From Ascochyta rabiei (lineage: Eukaryota > Ascomycota > Dothideomycetes > Pleosporales > Didymellaceae), in contig NC_082406.1 in NCBI RefSeq assembly GCF_004011695.2, positions 434,001 through 498,000 on the forward strand: a stretch of DNA of 64,000 nt, written 5' to 3'. Every line of letters starts with the position of its first letter. Position 1 is the stretch's first letter. This document shows positions 35,123 through 45,973 of the stretch, piece after piece. Both the position numbers and the translations under genes were made by a program. The notes under the pieces were generated by a model, which was not told where the DNA came from, made no database searches, and saw nothing but the letters and a program-made list of their open reading frames with translations.

Positions 35123-37095
35123 ACCCTTATAGGGTCCTATTAGGAGATACTGTATAGGGCACGCAGCCTAGCATAGAAGAGCTTAGGGACCTTATAGTAT
35201 TAGTATAACGCTACCTTAAGCTCTATACTACTAGACAAACAGTAGTAAGCCTTAATACTTAAAAAAGATAGAGTTGTTAATAGATAGGGAGTAACAGGCA
35301 GCAGTAGCTATATCCTAGGCCTAGTTCTACGCAATACAGCAGCAGCAGTTGACCTTATAGTTATTATTGTTATCTACCTTATCTGCCTTAATAGTGCTAC
35401 TACGTGTTAGCTATAATATCTTCTTAAAGTTACAGTAGAGTGTGTGTAGCTCTATAATAGATAGTAAGCAGTAATAGTAGGTAAATAAGCGCAGCTTTAT
35501 AAGAGAGGAGGAATAGTAATAGTATAGGGGTATAGGTAACTCTATAAGAAAGGAAGTATAGTAACAGCGCAGGGGTATAGGTAACTTAATAGGGGAAGAA
35601 GAGTAGTAATAGTAGAGAGGTAAGCAGAGCTAATAGATAGACAAGCAGCGCTTATTAGGGGAGTTAGAGCAGTAGCAGCAGGATAAGCAGGACAGCAGAG
35701 TGTACTCTAGGCAGCAGCAGGGCATAGTAAGCAGGTGCTTAACTTAGTTAATAGCATTCTTTAGATTAAGTTAGCTATATACCTAATATAGGCAGAAAAA
35801 CTTACAGTAGTATAGGCCTAGACTACCTCTATCTAGTTTATACGCTTAGTTTAGGACTAGAAGGCTAACCCTATAGTAGCTGTAAACTACTAAAGGTATA
35901 TATTAAGCTAGTTACTGCTATAACACCTAGATAACAGTATAGTAGGCAGGGTAACCTAGGTACTAGGCTTAGTAGGGGCACAGGCAGTATAAGAGGTAGT
36001 TAGCTGCTTTACTAGCGTAGGGTTAGCTAGGGCTAAGTTAAGGGTAGCCTTATACACCTGCTAATACTTATAGTAGGTACCTAATAAGACTGTTATGTTA
36101 GAAAGAAAGACCTATAGGGGCGCTAAGAGGGTAACTTACAGTAGAAGACAGGCTAATGCCCTTAGTTAGCCTTATTACTACCTATACCCTAGGTGCTAGG
36201 TGTCTTAATATAGGCATTACTAGCGTATACTAACACCTTAACTACTATTAATTAGGAATATAGGGCTAGGATAGAGATATATACTTAGATGTACTACTTA
36301 AAGTTACGCTAAGTATAGTAGAGCTTAGTGTTTATAGTAAAGAGGTTATTATTATATATATAAGTGTGCTTACGCTTAGTGTAAGTATAGTATATCTTAC
36401 TAGTGCTAGAAATATAGTTAGCTGTAGAAGGTTAGTAGGCAGGTAGGCCTATAACAGAAGTAGGATATATATAAGGCTAACTAGTAAAGATAGTAAGAAG
36501 GTAGTATAGGCAGCACAGGACAGCACTAGCAGAGATAGGGACTAGGTCCTTGTTATCTAAATTGCTCTTAACCTTATAGTTGCCTATATAACAGTAGCAA
36601 GCTTTCTATATATACTGTTAGGCTCTATAACTAAATTAGAAACTATAGAAAAAAAATACTAGAAGAATATTATAGGTAGAGGGGAGGGACTGTAGCAGAC
36701 TACAACCGCCCCCTCTAGGGGGACTACTAGCTCCTTAGCTGGTAGCCTAGTAGCTATAACTAGAAGTAATAATAGATATAGTAGGTTAAGTATAGGTATA
36801 ATATAAAAAATATAGGGTAGGTATAAGATAGGTAGATTAGGCAGGAGCGTAGAGTAGTACAGTAGCTAACTTAGGCAGGTGCGCTAGACAAAATAAAAAC
36901 AACCTAGGTGCGTGTAGGGACTACCTTAGGTAAACTACAGACTAGACTAGCAGCTAACTTACTAAGAGGTAGGCCCTTACGCAACTATAACTAGCTCTAG
37001 GGTTTACCTACTACTAGCGTCCCTCTAATCTACGTAAAATATAGAAAGGACCCTATAAAATATATTTAGCTAGGGAGAGATAGGAAAAGGAGGTA
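35123..37095. other. long 3' region of copy B
   Basis: Counterpart of 1666-3638. It carries the same imperfect ~57-nt repeats near 35490-35620. The coding strand, if any, is undecided. Confidence 0.5.
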
Positions 37096-37250
37096 TATTA
37101 TAGGCTTAGACCTTGTCTAAGCCTTAAGTAAGATAGGGCAGTTACGTGCCCTATAGACATATTAGGAGGATACGCAACGTGTTACCTCCTTAAGAGATAC
37201 AATACTATATTAACCCTTATTACATCCTACCCTAAGGCTAGTCTATAACA
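37096..37250 (+). repeat. 3' LTR of copy B (155 nt)
   Basis: Preceded by a purine-rich tract (about 37072-37093), ends CTATAACA, followed by ACTTT. Confidence 0.9.
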
Positions 37251-37273
37251 ACTTTTAACTTTATATTTTTAGG

Positions 37274-37623
37274 AAAAGTAGTATATATAAGGACCTATAC
37301 TAGATACTAAAAAAAGTCCTATACTAAGAATACTCTATAGACTAGGGTTTATACTCTAAATTTTAATATCTAAGAGTTTAATTAAAGTTTTAGAGCTTTT
37401 ACTCTACTAGTAAAAAATATTATTATAGCTAATACTATATATTATAGATTAGAATTACTACTAGCTTATAGATCTATATAAATAGAGTATCTTTCTAATA
37501 GAAAGTTAGTCTTTATCTCTACTAATAGTAGAGTTAATTAGCTTTTAAAATAAGAGATTTTGGTGTTTTTACTGGTAAAAAGCGGGCGTTGCGCGAATCT
37601 GGGCGTTGCGCGCACAGACACGG
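37274..37623 (-). repeat. right inverted arm of foldback element
   Basis: Reverse complement of the left arm; ends at 37623, followed by TA. The GC-rich terminal part with two GCGCAACGCCC words (as reverse complement) is retained. Confidence 0.93.
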
Positions 37624-37625
37624 TA

Positions 37626-38645
37626 GACTGCAAAAACGAGAATCGAATCGCTGCGCGCGTCCTTTTCCGAAAGTGAAGGGGAGACATCCCACACTTGCTG
37701 CTTCCACTTACGAACGGCTCGGCACCGCCCAACGAGCCTCAGGAACGTTGGACAGATGTTTTGTTCTTCGTGTATCATGAGACGTGTGTCGTTTTGGGCA
37801 CGGCTTATGATTTGCATGAAGATAGCCCGCGGTTACCTTCTCAAGTGATCGAATCGGATAGATGCGCACTACGACCCGATGAATCGCGTTTTCAAGTTAC
37901 CTATGCTACTATCTACATCTCACGCCACACTCTTGGCTTCGAAGACTGCAGCGCGTTCACGACAAGCTAGCTCGATGCTGTTTCCACGAGCGCGCCTGAG
38001 TTGCTCAGCTTGAAGGCCTGCAGTAAGGCCTTGGACCGCATGCTGGTCGATATGGCTGCAAGTGCATCTGAGGTGTGACGTGTTTTTTCTTCGGGGGGGG
38101 GGGGGGGGGGGGGGAGAACAACAGCGGTGATGAGGTGCACAGTCAAACTGCGTGTAGTACCAGCGACCCTGTCGATTTATTGACAGCCGAGTTCGAAACA
38201 CCCTAGGCCTGGCTTGAGTCTTGCATGCATGCGTGACTGCCCATATAGCGCTATCGTCGTCTTTTATGTCGTTGCTGAAACTCCGGTCGTTCGGGAAGGG
38301 CTGTACGCGTGAAAGACAGCTTGGTATGGTTTGGTTGAAGAGGTAGTTGGATTTAATGTTGGTATTGCGGGTGGTGTTTCAGCGCCGAAGATGGGGTTTG
38401 TCTACGATGCCCTTATGGCTGGGGTGTATCGGTACCCAGAGGACTGAACTCAAGTGGGAGAGCTGGAGGACAGCGACGCGTGAAATATCGTCAGAGTTAA
38501 GTTCGTTTTGTACAATATGATGGTCTTTCGATTTGGGAAACGAAAAATACGTACATGAGACACCACAGATCTCTAATCCTTTATTGTGTAGATTTACGAC
38601 CTCTAAAGGCAGGATTATCCAAGGTCAATGGGGTACTGTTCAGTC
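37626..38645. other. intergenic, no convincing gene
   Basis: Normal composition after the foldback element. Short overlapping open frames on both strands lack domains. It contains the poly-G run at 38093-38114. Confidence 0.5.
38093..38114. repeat. G22 homopolymer
   Basis: Twenty-two consecutive G. Its length is probably uncertain in any assembly. Confidence 0.9.
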
Positions 38646-39008
38646 CTACTTTTTACCCCAGCCTATCTCTGCGATCTCATGAATGGCGCCCACCAGCGTC
38701 TTGCGCTCAAAACTGATGTCGAGCAGCTGGGCTATGTGCGGAAAGCCTCGCGAGTAGGCCGCAACTTGGCTTGGAAGCCGTCCTGGAGCCCAAGGGGTGC
38801 TTGAGTATTTCAAGGAACCGGGTATTGCGACATAGGTATTCCGGTAGAGGAGTCGCGAGACGGTTCTGTAACCAGCGAGAAGTCTCGCGGCTTGCGAGCG
38901 CATCGATGTCATCTCGCTACTCAGATTTATGCGAGGGTAGGCCGACAAGCGCGTCACCTGTCCTATGTGAAGAACCTCAGTCGAATTGTGGAGCAAATTT
39001 TGCGGCAA
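38646..39008 (-). CDS. doubtful hypothetical ORF (120 codons)
   Basis: Open frame just downstream of, and on the same strand as, the Zn2Cys6 factor gene. The C-terminal half (PHIAQLLDISFERKTLVG then AIHEIAEIGWGKK) has normal protein composition; the N-terminal half does not stand out. No domain recognised. Possibly a 3' exon relic of a vanished gene. Confidence 0.2.
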   Translation of the reverse strand: MPQNLLHNSTEVLHIGQVTRLSAYPRINLSSEMTSMRSQAARLLAGYRTVSRLLYRNTYVAIPGSLKYSSTPWAPGRLPSQVAAYSRGFPHIAQLLDISFERKTLVGAIHEIAEIGWGKK

Positions 39009-39088
39009 GCTGCTGGGAGAACGAGCTTCTCGCTAGAACTGTGGAAGCGAGATACGCATTAATTACCAAGGTAACTCCTTGTTGATAT

Positions 39089-41686
39089 TCACATGCTGGA
39101 GAAGTTATTGGCCCAGCCTAATGGACCAAACCCTTCGAACCCAGTCAGCTGAGCGTATTCGCCGTTGTTTGTCTCCCATTCGAAGAAGTTCTGTAAATCG
39201 TCCAGATTGAAGACGGGTTCAAGGTCTCCAGTTGAGAGATCGCCATGTATTGCAGGCCCCAACTGTCCAGGCTGTGTGGCTACATCTGCCAGCGTTGCAA
39301 GACTCGAGCTCATTGGATCATGTGACGGTGCTGAATAGGTATAGTCGTTGGCTGATGATGGCGAGGGCTCTAGGTTGTTCATGACTGGTGGAAGTAAAGC
39401 CACTTCCACGTTTCGTTGAGCGGATTGGATGTCGTTCAGGTTGGGACTGGACGCTTCAATAGCTTGCTGCACCTCAGTGCGCACTTCCGACGGATCCTGA
39501 GGAGCAATGTATGTGCTTGATTGACCTCGTGCAAGACCATTCCGAACGGTATCTAGCCAGCGTTCGGTCGTGATGTATAATGGCTCCGCTAGTGGGTACA
39601 TCAAAGACATCTCTCGCAGCGCTTTGTTGTTTTGTTGTACCAGCTCTACTGTTCGGGATATGACCGTTCGTGAGTCGGGCTTTGAATGATCTAAAATCCT
39701 AGCGATATGATAGAGCATGATGCGGTTGCTGTTGTACACGAATGATGGTAAGATAGGATCTGCGAAATGCTTGATGCCATGTTGCAAGACCGTCGCTACC
39801 AGCACAGACATGAGTTGAGCGTGCTCAAAACAGATCATCCGCAACCTCGACATGAAGGCGTGCTGTGCAGGAGGGAACTCGTACGGCTGTTGGTTCCGGT
39901 ACAGCTCGGGTAGTGCGATCCGATGTATGTCGCATAAGACATGGTGGTACATGCAGTGATTTAGAAACAAGGCACCAAGCTGATGGGATTCTCGGCGGAT
40001 GTAGATGTTGTCAGCGGAGAAATCCAACCATGATGGTAGACTCGCTTTCCAAGTTTGGACATCGTCGATCAGCTGGGAGAATTCCGAGCCTGGCTCCCAT
40101 GGCGGCTGTTCCTCGTTCATGTGTTTTGAAAATCTACTTGATGAGTTTTTCAACGGATTCGACTGCGGAGAATAACTTACCTCAGGACTCTGCGCCATAT
40201 ACTGACGATCCGGACATAGTAAGCTGCCATGCCGAGGTTATCCCGGGGTTTCTCGGGCAGATCAGCTTTGGGTATGAAGTCCAAGGTCTGGCCTTCCTCA
40301 AGGCGTTCGGTTACTACAGGTATTTGGAGTAGGAACTGACGTTCGTTGCACGGAAGCTGTATCTTTATGTCCTTCTCGTTCAAAATGGTAAGGTGATCAA
40401 CGCCACTACCTGCCCACACGTCAAGCATGTAGCAGGCCCACATAAGCCTTCTCTGACACTCTTTCACTGATGCTTCATTGGGGCCTTCCTTCTTGCACAG
40501 GACGTCGGTAGAGGATTCGTTGTTCAGTTGTAGGGCATGGGCCATTCGTATTACCAGGCCGGTAAGCAGGAACGATCCAGCGTAGTTTCCGGTTCTAGCT
40601 TCTTGGTCATGAAGAAGAATGAGGACCTTGAGCTTAGTTGTCGAGATGGTACTGTAATCGGCAAAGAACATTTCTTCCGCAATCTTCGCCCACTGTGTAC
40701 CCGCGTTTTGTATTAGTTCTTTTGGCAAGGGCGCAAATGACTCGCTGTACTCTAAAGCGTAGAATCGTGCACCAAGAGCACACATGATGTGTAGGAGTGC
40801 TTGACCTGATGTATTGGTGAGTTGGCCTTCATCAAGCATGCGCATGAACGTTGGCTTATGCTCAAACGCAAACACCCTGATGGGTTGAACGTTGTTGAAA
40901 TAGGCCTCAAGAAGGGTGTGCAGTCGAGCTCTTGGAGGTAGTTCTTGCGCGAACAGCCTGGGAATGGATGATTAGCAGAACACACGTAAAGAAGCTAACG
41001 ACGTACCAAGTTAAGCCGGGCGGACAATCAACCGCAGCAAGATCCGTCGGGGCTGATGAAAAAGCATTCCTCGGCATCTGGGGATTCTGGGTGGCTACGC
41101 TTGCGTCTGGACTTGTCACTGCTGAGACAGTATTCGATATGCTTTGTACCCAAGCAGGCTCGTTGGTCTCTGTGTCGTAAAGACAGGCGGTTGTTCGCTG
41201 CGCGCACCGTGTACACGTCGGTCGCTCGCCTGAACATTTGACTTTTGAATCACGGCAGGCCACACATGATCGGAACGTGCGCTTCCGCTTGATACCAAGT
41301 GGCTCCAGTGCTGCGCTGGACCTCTTGACTCCAGTCGTGAGTGCACCATTTTGGACGCAGTTCAGCTGCAGTCTTTCGCAGTTGAGACAGCCATCTGGTC
41401 GCTCATCACACTTGACCTGTGATGCCGTCAGCGCTCGAATCTTCTTGCGCTCTACTCAGAGAAGAATTCAAGATGGCATTCTACGCTGGTACACAAGCAA
41501 GCTGTACTACACAGATTTGATCAAGAGAGTTCTCGCGTAACCTACTTTTCTCGCTCGACAAGTCGCACAAGCTGATGATCCGCGTTAGCCGACCTTCGCC
41601 ACAAACCATCGCGCAAAGTTACCATTCACAGGACGTCTACGCTGCTTCTTAGCTCCCGTATCTGGTAATGCAGGAATGTCCGCCAT
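39089..41686 (-). CDS. fungal transcription factor with two Zn2Cys6 clusters
   Basis: Five-exon model complement(join(39089..40133, 40181..40957, 41007..41416, 41546..41571, 41623..41686)), 773 residues; introns of 51, 129, 49 and 47 nt from the 5' end, all GT-AG and phase-consistent. Intron 1 has a CTAAC branch site. Exon 2 is only 26 nt. The first cluster is Cys 23, 26, 33, 40, 43, 50 (CATCRARKVKC...); the second is Cys 81, 84, 91, 98, 101, 108 (CVACRDSKVKC...). Both have CX2CX6CX6CX2CX6C spacing, with a basic linker KRKRTFR between. The rest matches the fungal-specific factor domain: RLMWACYMLDVWAG in the middle and ESHQLGALFLNHCMYH later. The C-terminus is acidic and aromatic. It lies 1.77 kb from, and divergent to, an MFS transporter, its likely target by inference. 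Confidence 0.88.
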
Positions 41687-43453
41687 TGGCTATGGTAGCG
41701 TTCGGCTCGTCGCTGTGTAGAAGGGGTCGTTCGCAAGCAAGACATTGGAGGCTCATCGGCAAGCGTCCGGGCAGTCGCGTCGGGCCTGGTTTTGGTGGGG
41801 CGTGCCTAGAAAAAATGACGTGATTCGACGTGATTTCCTAACTGGGCTGTCATCACCCAATCACGTTGAGCCTCTGTCAAACCTCATCGGAACATCGATG
41901 TTGGCGATCAAGTCTCCTAGGCTGATGTACCTCCTATAACGAACAATGTTGTCTGCCTCCCTACGCCATGATACCTCCTCGAGATGTAGGTGCTCGCAAC
42001 GCAGCACACTTCTATCAAGACTATAACAAGTTAACTCTAGTACAAAGAGCGTTAGGTCTAATCTACAAATCTGCCTTGCCCCTTGCACGAAGACAGACAC
42101 ATCCACAGATGTAGTAATTTAATAGCATTCTCTCTGAAAGGAAACACTACCCCTTAGCCTCTGGAAAGTAAGAAGTGGGTTTCTCAAAAGGGCATTCTCA
42201 TTGTGAGTAACGCCTCCCATTAAACCCGCTGTTTTCTCACAGTGCTCTCACCATGAAAGCATCAACACGTTTCTCCAAGTTTAGGCCGTATGCGGTAACA
42301 AATCGTCGACACCATACCCTCAGATACGCAATCCAGTGCCTACATCTACACTTTGCCCTCGCCACACAGCAGCCATCTCCACGCGGGACCTCTGGACATG
42401 TTCCTCGAAACCGCTGGGCAGCACTAATTAGCGGCAGTTGGTCGTTGATAGATACGTAGTGTCAATCACAAAGGCTGGGCCTTGTGTCAGTGTCGATTGA
42501 GTCAAGTTCTAGATGAAGTGCATCTCAAACGACTCGAAAAGTGGAGACGATTGGGTGCGGCTCTGCGGCCACATTATTCGGACTATCCCGAATGGGGATG
42601 CCGATTGTCACGATACCGTAACATGGCGCCTCTCCGCGAATGCGCCGCTGCTCTTATTCGTCGCGATGTTGGAAGTGGAGCGAGACTTGTTTGTGGGTGA
42701 GATGCCGGGGACCCGTGGGCAAATGTGGGATTTTTCGACGGTGCAGTTGGTTGGCAGAGGGTGACGTCAGGGGCGCTTCGCACAATCGTTTGACGAAAGC
42801 AAGAGTTTGGGCGTGCTTGGCATAAGCGATCGGCGCTGCTTAGTGGCGGCTGCAGAAGTGCTTGAGATGCAGACGAGACCTCAGAGTGCTTGGTGTTGTG
42901 TGATCGCTGTTGGTGTTGGTGTTGGGGAAGAGCTCGAGTAAGCGGCGATGGACTTGTGCGTGCAACAGGTAGGTAGTGACGTATCGGGCAAGCATCCTTC
43001 ACATCTGCAACACAACCAGATGCGCGCATCACGCACCACCCGTCAGGCCAGACCCACAATAACCATTGCATCACTACGCTGTGAGAGGCTAACCCGCCGT
43101 TGTCGAAAAGCCTCTTTCACCCGCGATCCAGCGTAACATGACGGCCGGTCACCAAGACGCTGCGATATGACGTCTTCCAGCCTGCGACGCCTGATGCGCA
43201 CAGCCTTGGTCTGATGCGCTGATGTTCGCATGCTCCCACTTATAAGAACGTAGCTGGCTGCCGTTAGTTTACCGTCGTACTCACCCCTTTGACGCTATTC
43301 GACGCACCCCGCAGTCCAAACCCGGTACAGAGAAACTGGGGAACCGTGGGTGAAGTTGTCAATCGTTATCATCCCCACAGTCGCGTGCAGCTTTGCAAAA
43401 ACATACAAAGCGGTCACCACCTCCTAAGCCAACGAGATCACAACGCATCCAAC
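41687..43453. other. divergent intergenic region between Zn2Cys6 factor and MFS transporter
   Basis: 1.77 kb. The open frames here overlap on both strands and show no domain. 41860-42150 is somewhat AT-rich. The last 250 nt before 43454 hold the MFS promoter. An in-frame upstream ATG at 43289 would add 55 poorly conserved-looking residues. Confidence 0.5.
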
Positions 43454-45297
43454 ATGGCGTCCGCCGGAGAAGTGAGGCCGGAAATTCACGACCCCGAAAC
43501 TGTCCATGACAATGAAGCTGCTCTTCACGAAAAGAAGGATTATTCAGAACCCAGCAACGAGCTGCATGAAAATCCAGCCCGCGTGGCAACAAACGACCAT
43601 GACCGCGCCCACTACGAGAAGTTCGGCACCTACGACCGCTATGAGATGACCGAAGAAGACTGCTATGATGAGCTTGGCTTCTCATTCCCAGAGTGGAAGA
43701 AGTGGATGATTCTGTCCGTCGTCTTCTTAGTTCAGGTCTCTATGAACTTCAACACGTCACTGTACAGCAACGCAGTCGGCGGCATTTCAGAAGAGTTCGG
43801 TGTCAGTGCTCAAGCAGCGCGTGTCGGTGCGGCCACTTTTCTCGTCGCATACGCGTTCGGATGCGAGCTGTGGGCACCGTGGTCCGAGGAGCTGGGCCGT
43901 TTTCCTGTGCTCCAGCTCAGTCTGTTCTTTGTAAACATCTTCCAAATCCCAGTGGGCATTGCGCCCAACTACGCGACCATCATCGCCTTCCGTACGCTTG
44001 GTGGTCTCTCCACTGCTGGTGGCTCCGTCACATTGGCCATGGTGGCTGATATGTGGGTATGTATGGCAACACTCAACACGGAAGAAGACTGCTGACCCAT
44101 TTCCAGGAACCTGATAACCAGCAGTATGCCGTAGCTTTCATCGTCTTCTCGTCCGTCGGCGGTTCGGTACTCGGCCCCATTGTCGGTGGCTTCGTCGAAC
44201 AGTTCCTGGCCTGGCGATGGAACATCTGGATCCAGTTGATCTTTGGCGGTGCTGTCCAGATTGCCCACGCCCTCCTTGTTCCCGAGACCCGCACGACAGT
44301 TCTTATGAACCGCATTGCAAAGAAGCGCCGTGCCGAGGGCGAGAAGAACGGCAAGCCAGTCAACATCTGGGGACCCAACGAGCTCACGCCCTGGAGGGAG
44401 CGCTTCAGCGCCCACGAGATCATCACCACCTGGATTCGTCCTTTCCGCATGTTCCTTACCGAGCCAATAGTGCTTGTCCTCTCCCTGCTCTCCGGTTTCT
44501 CTGATGCCATCATTTTCATGTTCCTGCAGTCGTACGCACTCGTGTACGCCCAGTGGGACTTTGCGGCGTTCGCCATCGGTCTCGCATTCGTCCCCATCGG
44601 TATTGGCTACCTCCTAGCTTGGTTCTCTTTCTTCCCAGCCATCAAGCGTAATGAAAGGCTCCGAAAAGAGCGCCCTGGTGACGAGATTGCGCAGTACGAA
44701 GCTCGACTCTGGTGGTTGCTGTTCACTGCCCCCTGCCTTCCCATCGGCCTAATCATCTTTGCATGGACCTCAACTGGACCTCCACTACACTGGATTGGAA
44801 GCATGGTCGCCTCTGCTATCATCGGTATCGCTAATTACGCTATCTATATGGCCACCATCGATTACATGATCTGCGCCTACGGGCCATACAGTGCTTCGGC
44901 TACAGGCGGCAACGGTTGGGCTCGTGACTTCCTTGCTGGTGTGCTCACTCTCCCCGCAACTCCCTTCTTCCAGAACATCGGCTCCAATCCTCTGGCATAC
45001 GCATCTACCATCTTGTTCTGCATCTCGCTTCTGCTCGTCGTGTCGGTCTACGTCATCTACTGGAAGGGCCCAGCTCTGAGGAAGAAGAGTCCGTTCGCTC
45101 AACAATTGGCCGGTGCCCGTGAGGAGACTGGTGGTAGGAGGGCTAGTCACCTGCCCGGCATGTATGGCTCGAGAGTCAACTCAATTTCTGCCGCCAGCAA
45201 CGGGCCCACCTCGAGGAGAGGCAGCGTCATCAGAGGCGCGAGCTATCAAGGCCGACCAGGTGCTCAGCGTGGCGTGAGCTCTTCGAACGCATACTAG
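43454..45297 (+). CDS. MFS transporter, DHA1 drug/polyamine antiporter type
   Basis: Model join(43454..44056, 44107..45297), 597 residues; one 50-nt intron after the Trp codon of VADMW. A hydrophilic N-terminus of about 85 residues is followed by FPEWKKWMILSVVFLVQVSM (membrane segment 1). The segments after it include RTLGGLSTAGGSVTLAMVAD and SVGGSVLGPIVGGFVEQ, the GPxxGG motif typical of 12-helix DHA1 antiporters. A central basic loop (IAKKRRAEGEKNGK) separates the halves. The Ser/Arg-rich tail ends in SSSNAY. The ATG at 43454 (AACATGG) has a good context. Substrate unknown: fungicides, toxins or polyamines are possible. Probably plasma membrane. Confidence 0.88.
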
Positions 45298-45973
45298 ACG
45301 TGTGCTCTTTGAAGAAGGGTGTATTGCTAGAATGTTACCATAATCGTAATGTTAATGGACTGAAGACAAAGTTTCTTCAGGGTTGTATCAACGCTTTTTT
45401 GCCACAACATGCATTGCCATCAAATATTGACCTGATCTTTGAACTTACCGTAAGCGTGAAGCATGATTCACAATCTCCCTACAACTTCAAAGACTAATGG
45501 ATTTGGCAGCGAGTACCTAGCAGCTGTCAGCAGATGCCGAACCTTGGCATGTTTCAATTGTAATGCAGCTCTGTGCCTATTCTTCCAACACGCTAGGAGA
45601 AAAGCGGCTTAGCTTCTTCCCCACGCTTTCAGGCGCCTCGGTCTCGCACGCTGACAGCTCCAATACGACTCCGCACCATGCATGAACAAAGTTGTGGTGT
45701 CCTCCAAACGTCGCCATGTCGTTCAATCTTTGTTTGAAGCTGTTACACTCTATGCATATGCAAGTGATGCGTGGACATCGTTCACTGTAACAGCTCAACC
45801 TTCCTAAAAGGCAACACGACACCAAAATGCGCTATACGCATTGCGGGTACAGGTCACATGAACAGTTCAAATGTCGAGAAGACTGACGTAGTGACAGGGT
45901 GCTCCGGCTCGACCACCGACCGCCGCAATGCCATGACATTGCTGGCTTCGAACTATGAGAACAAATCCGTTGA
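45298..45973. other. intergenic, no gene
   Basis: MFS 3' flank, then DNA without recognised coding potential. The missing N-terminal part of the following AtuA-like relic could not be found here. Confidence 0.5.

Larger units (their letters stand above)
22730..37250 (+). mobile_element. Ty3/gypsy retrotransposon copy B, RIP-degraded, interrupted by element C
   Basis: A complete but dead element: LTRs at 22730-22884 and 37096-37250, target duplication ACTTT at 22725-22729 and 37251-37255. It is about 7.2 kb once element C and one ATTAA copy are removed. Order on the plus strand is gag, protease, RT (broken at 25696 by C), RNase H, integrase, chromodomain-like tail, then 2 kb without pol motifs. 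Its 3' half is the same family as copy A. The two LTRs differ at about eight of 155 positions, all transitions. Confidence 0.93.
22371..37623. mobile_element. foldback/TIR DNA element split by nested retrotransposons
   Basis: Outer inverted arms of about 350 nt (22371-22720 and 37274-37623) face each other and are bordered by TA on both sides (22369-22370, 37624-37625), the target duplication of Tc1/mariner-type elements. Taking out retrotransposon B with one ACTTT leaves about 727 nt, nearly all arm, with about 25 nt between the arms. This is a foldback MITE with no room for a transposase, so it depended on one elsewhere. The outer ~50 nt are GC-rich and contain GCGCAACGCCC twice; the rest is AT-rich and RIP-altered. 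Confidence 0.85.

Noticed and set aside
36691..37250. A 560-nt 3' LTR beginning TGTAGCAGACTACAACC
   Set aside because: The left end of copy B has only the last 155 nt, flanked by a perfect ACTTT duplication, and a purine tract lies just before 37096. The 155-nt LTR explains both ends; the preceding 400 nt are internal.
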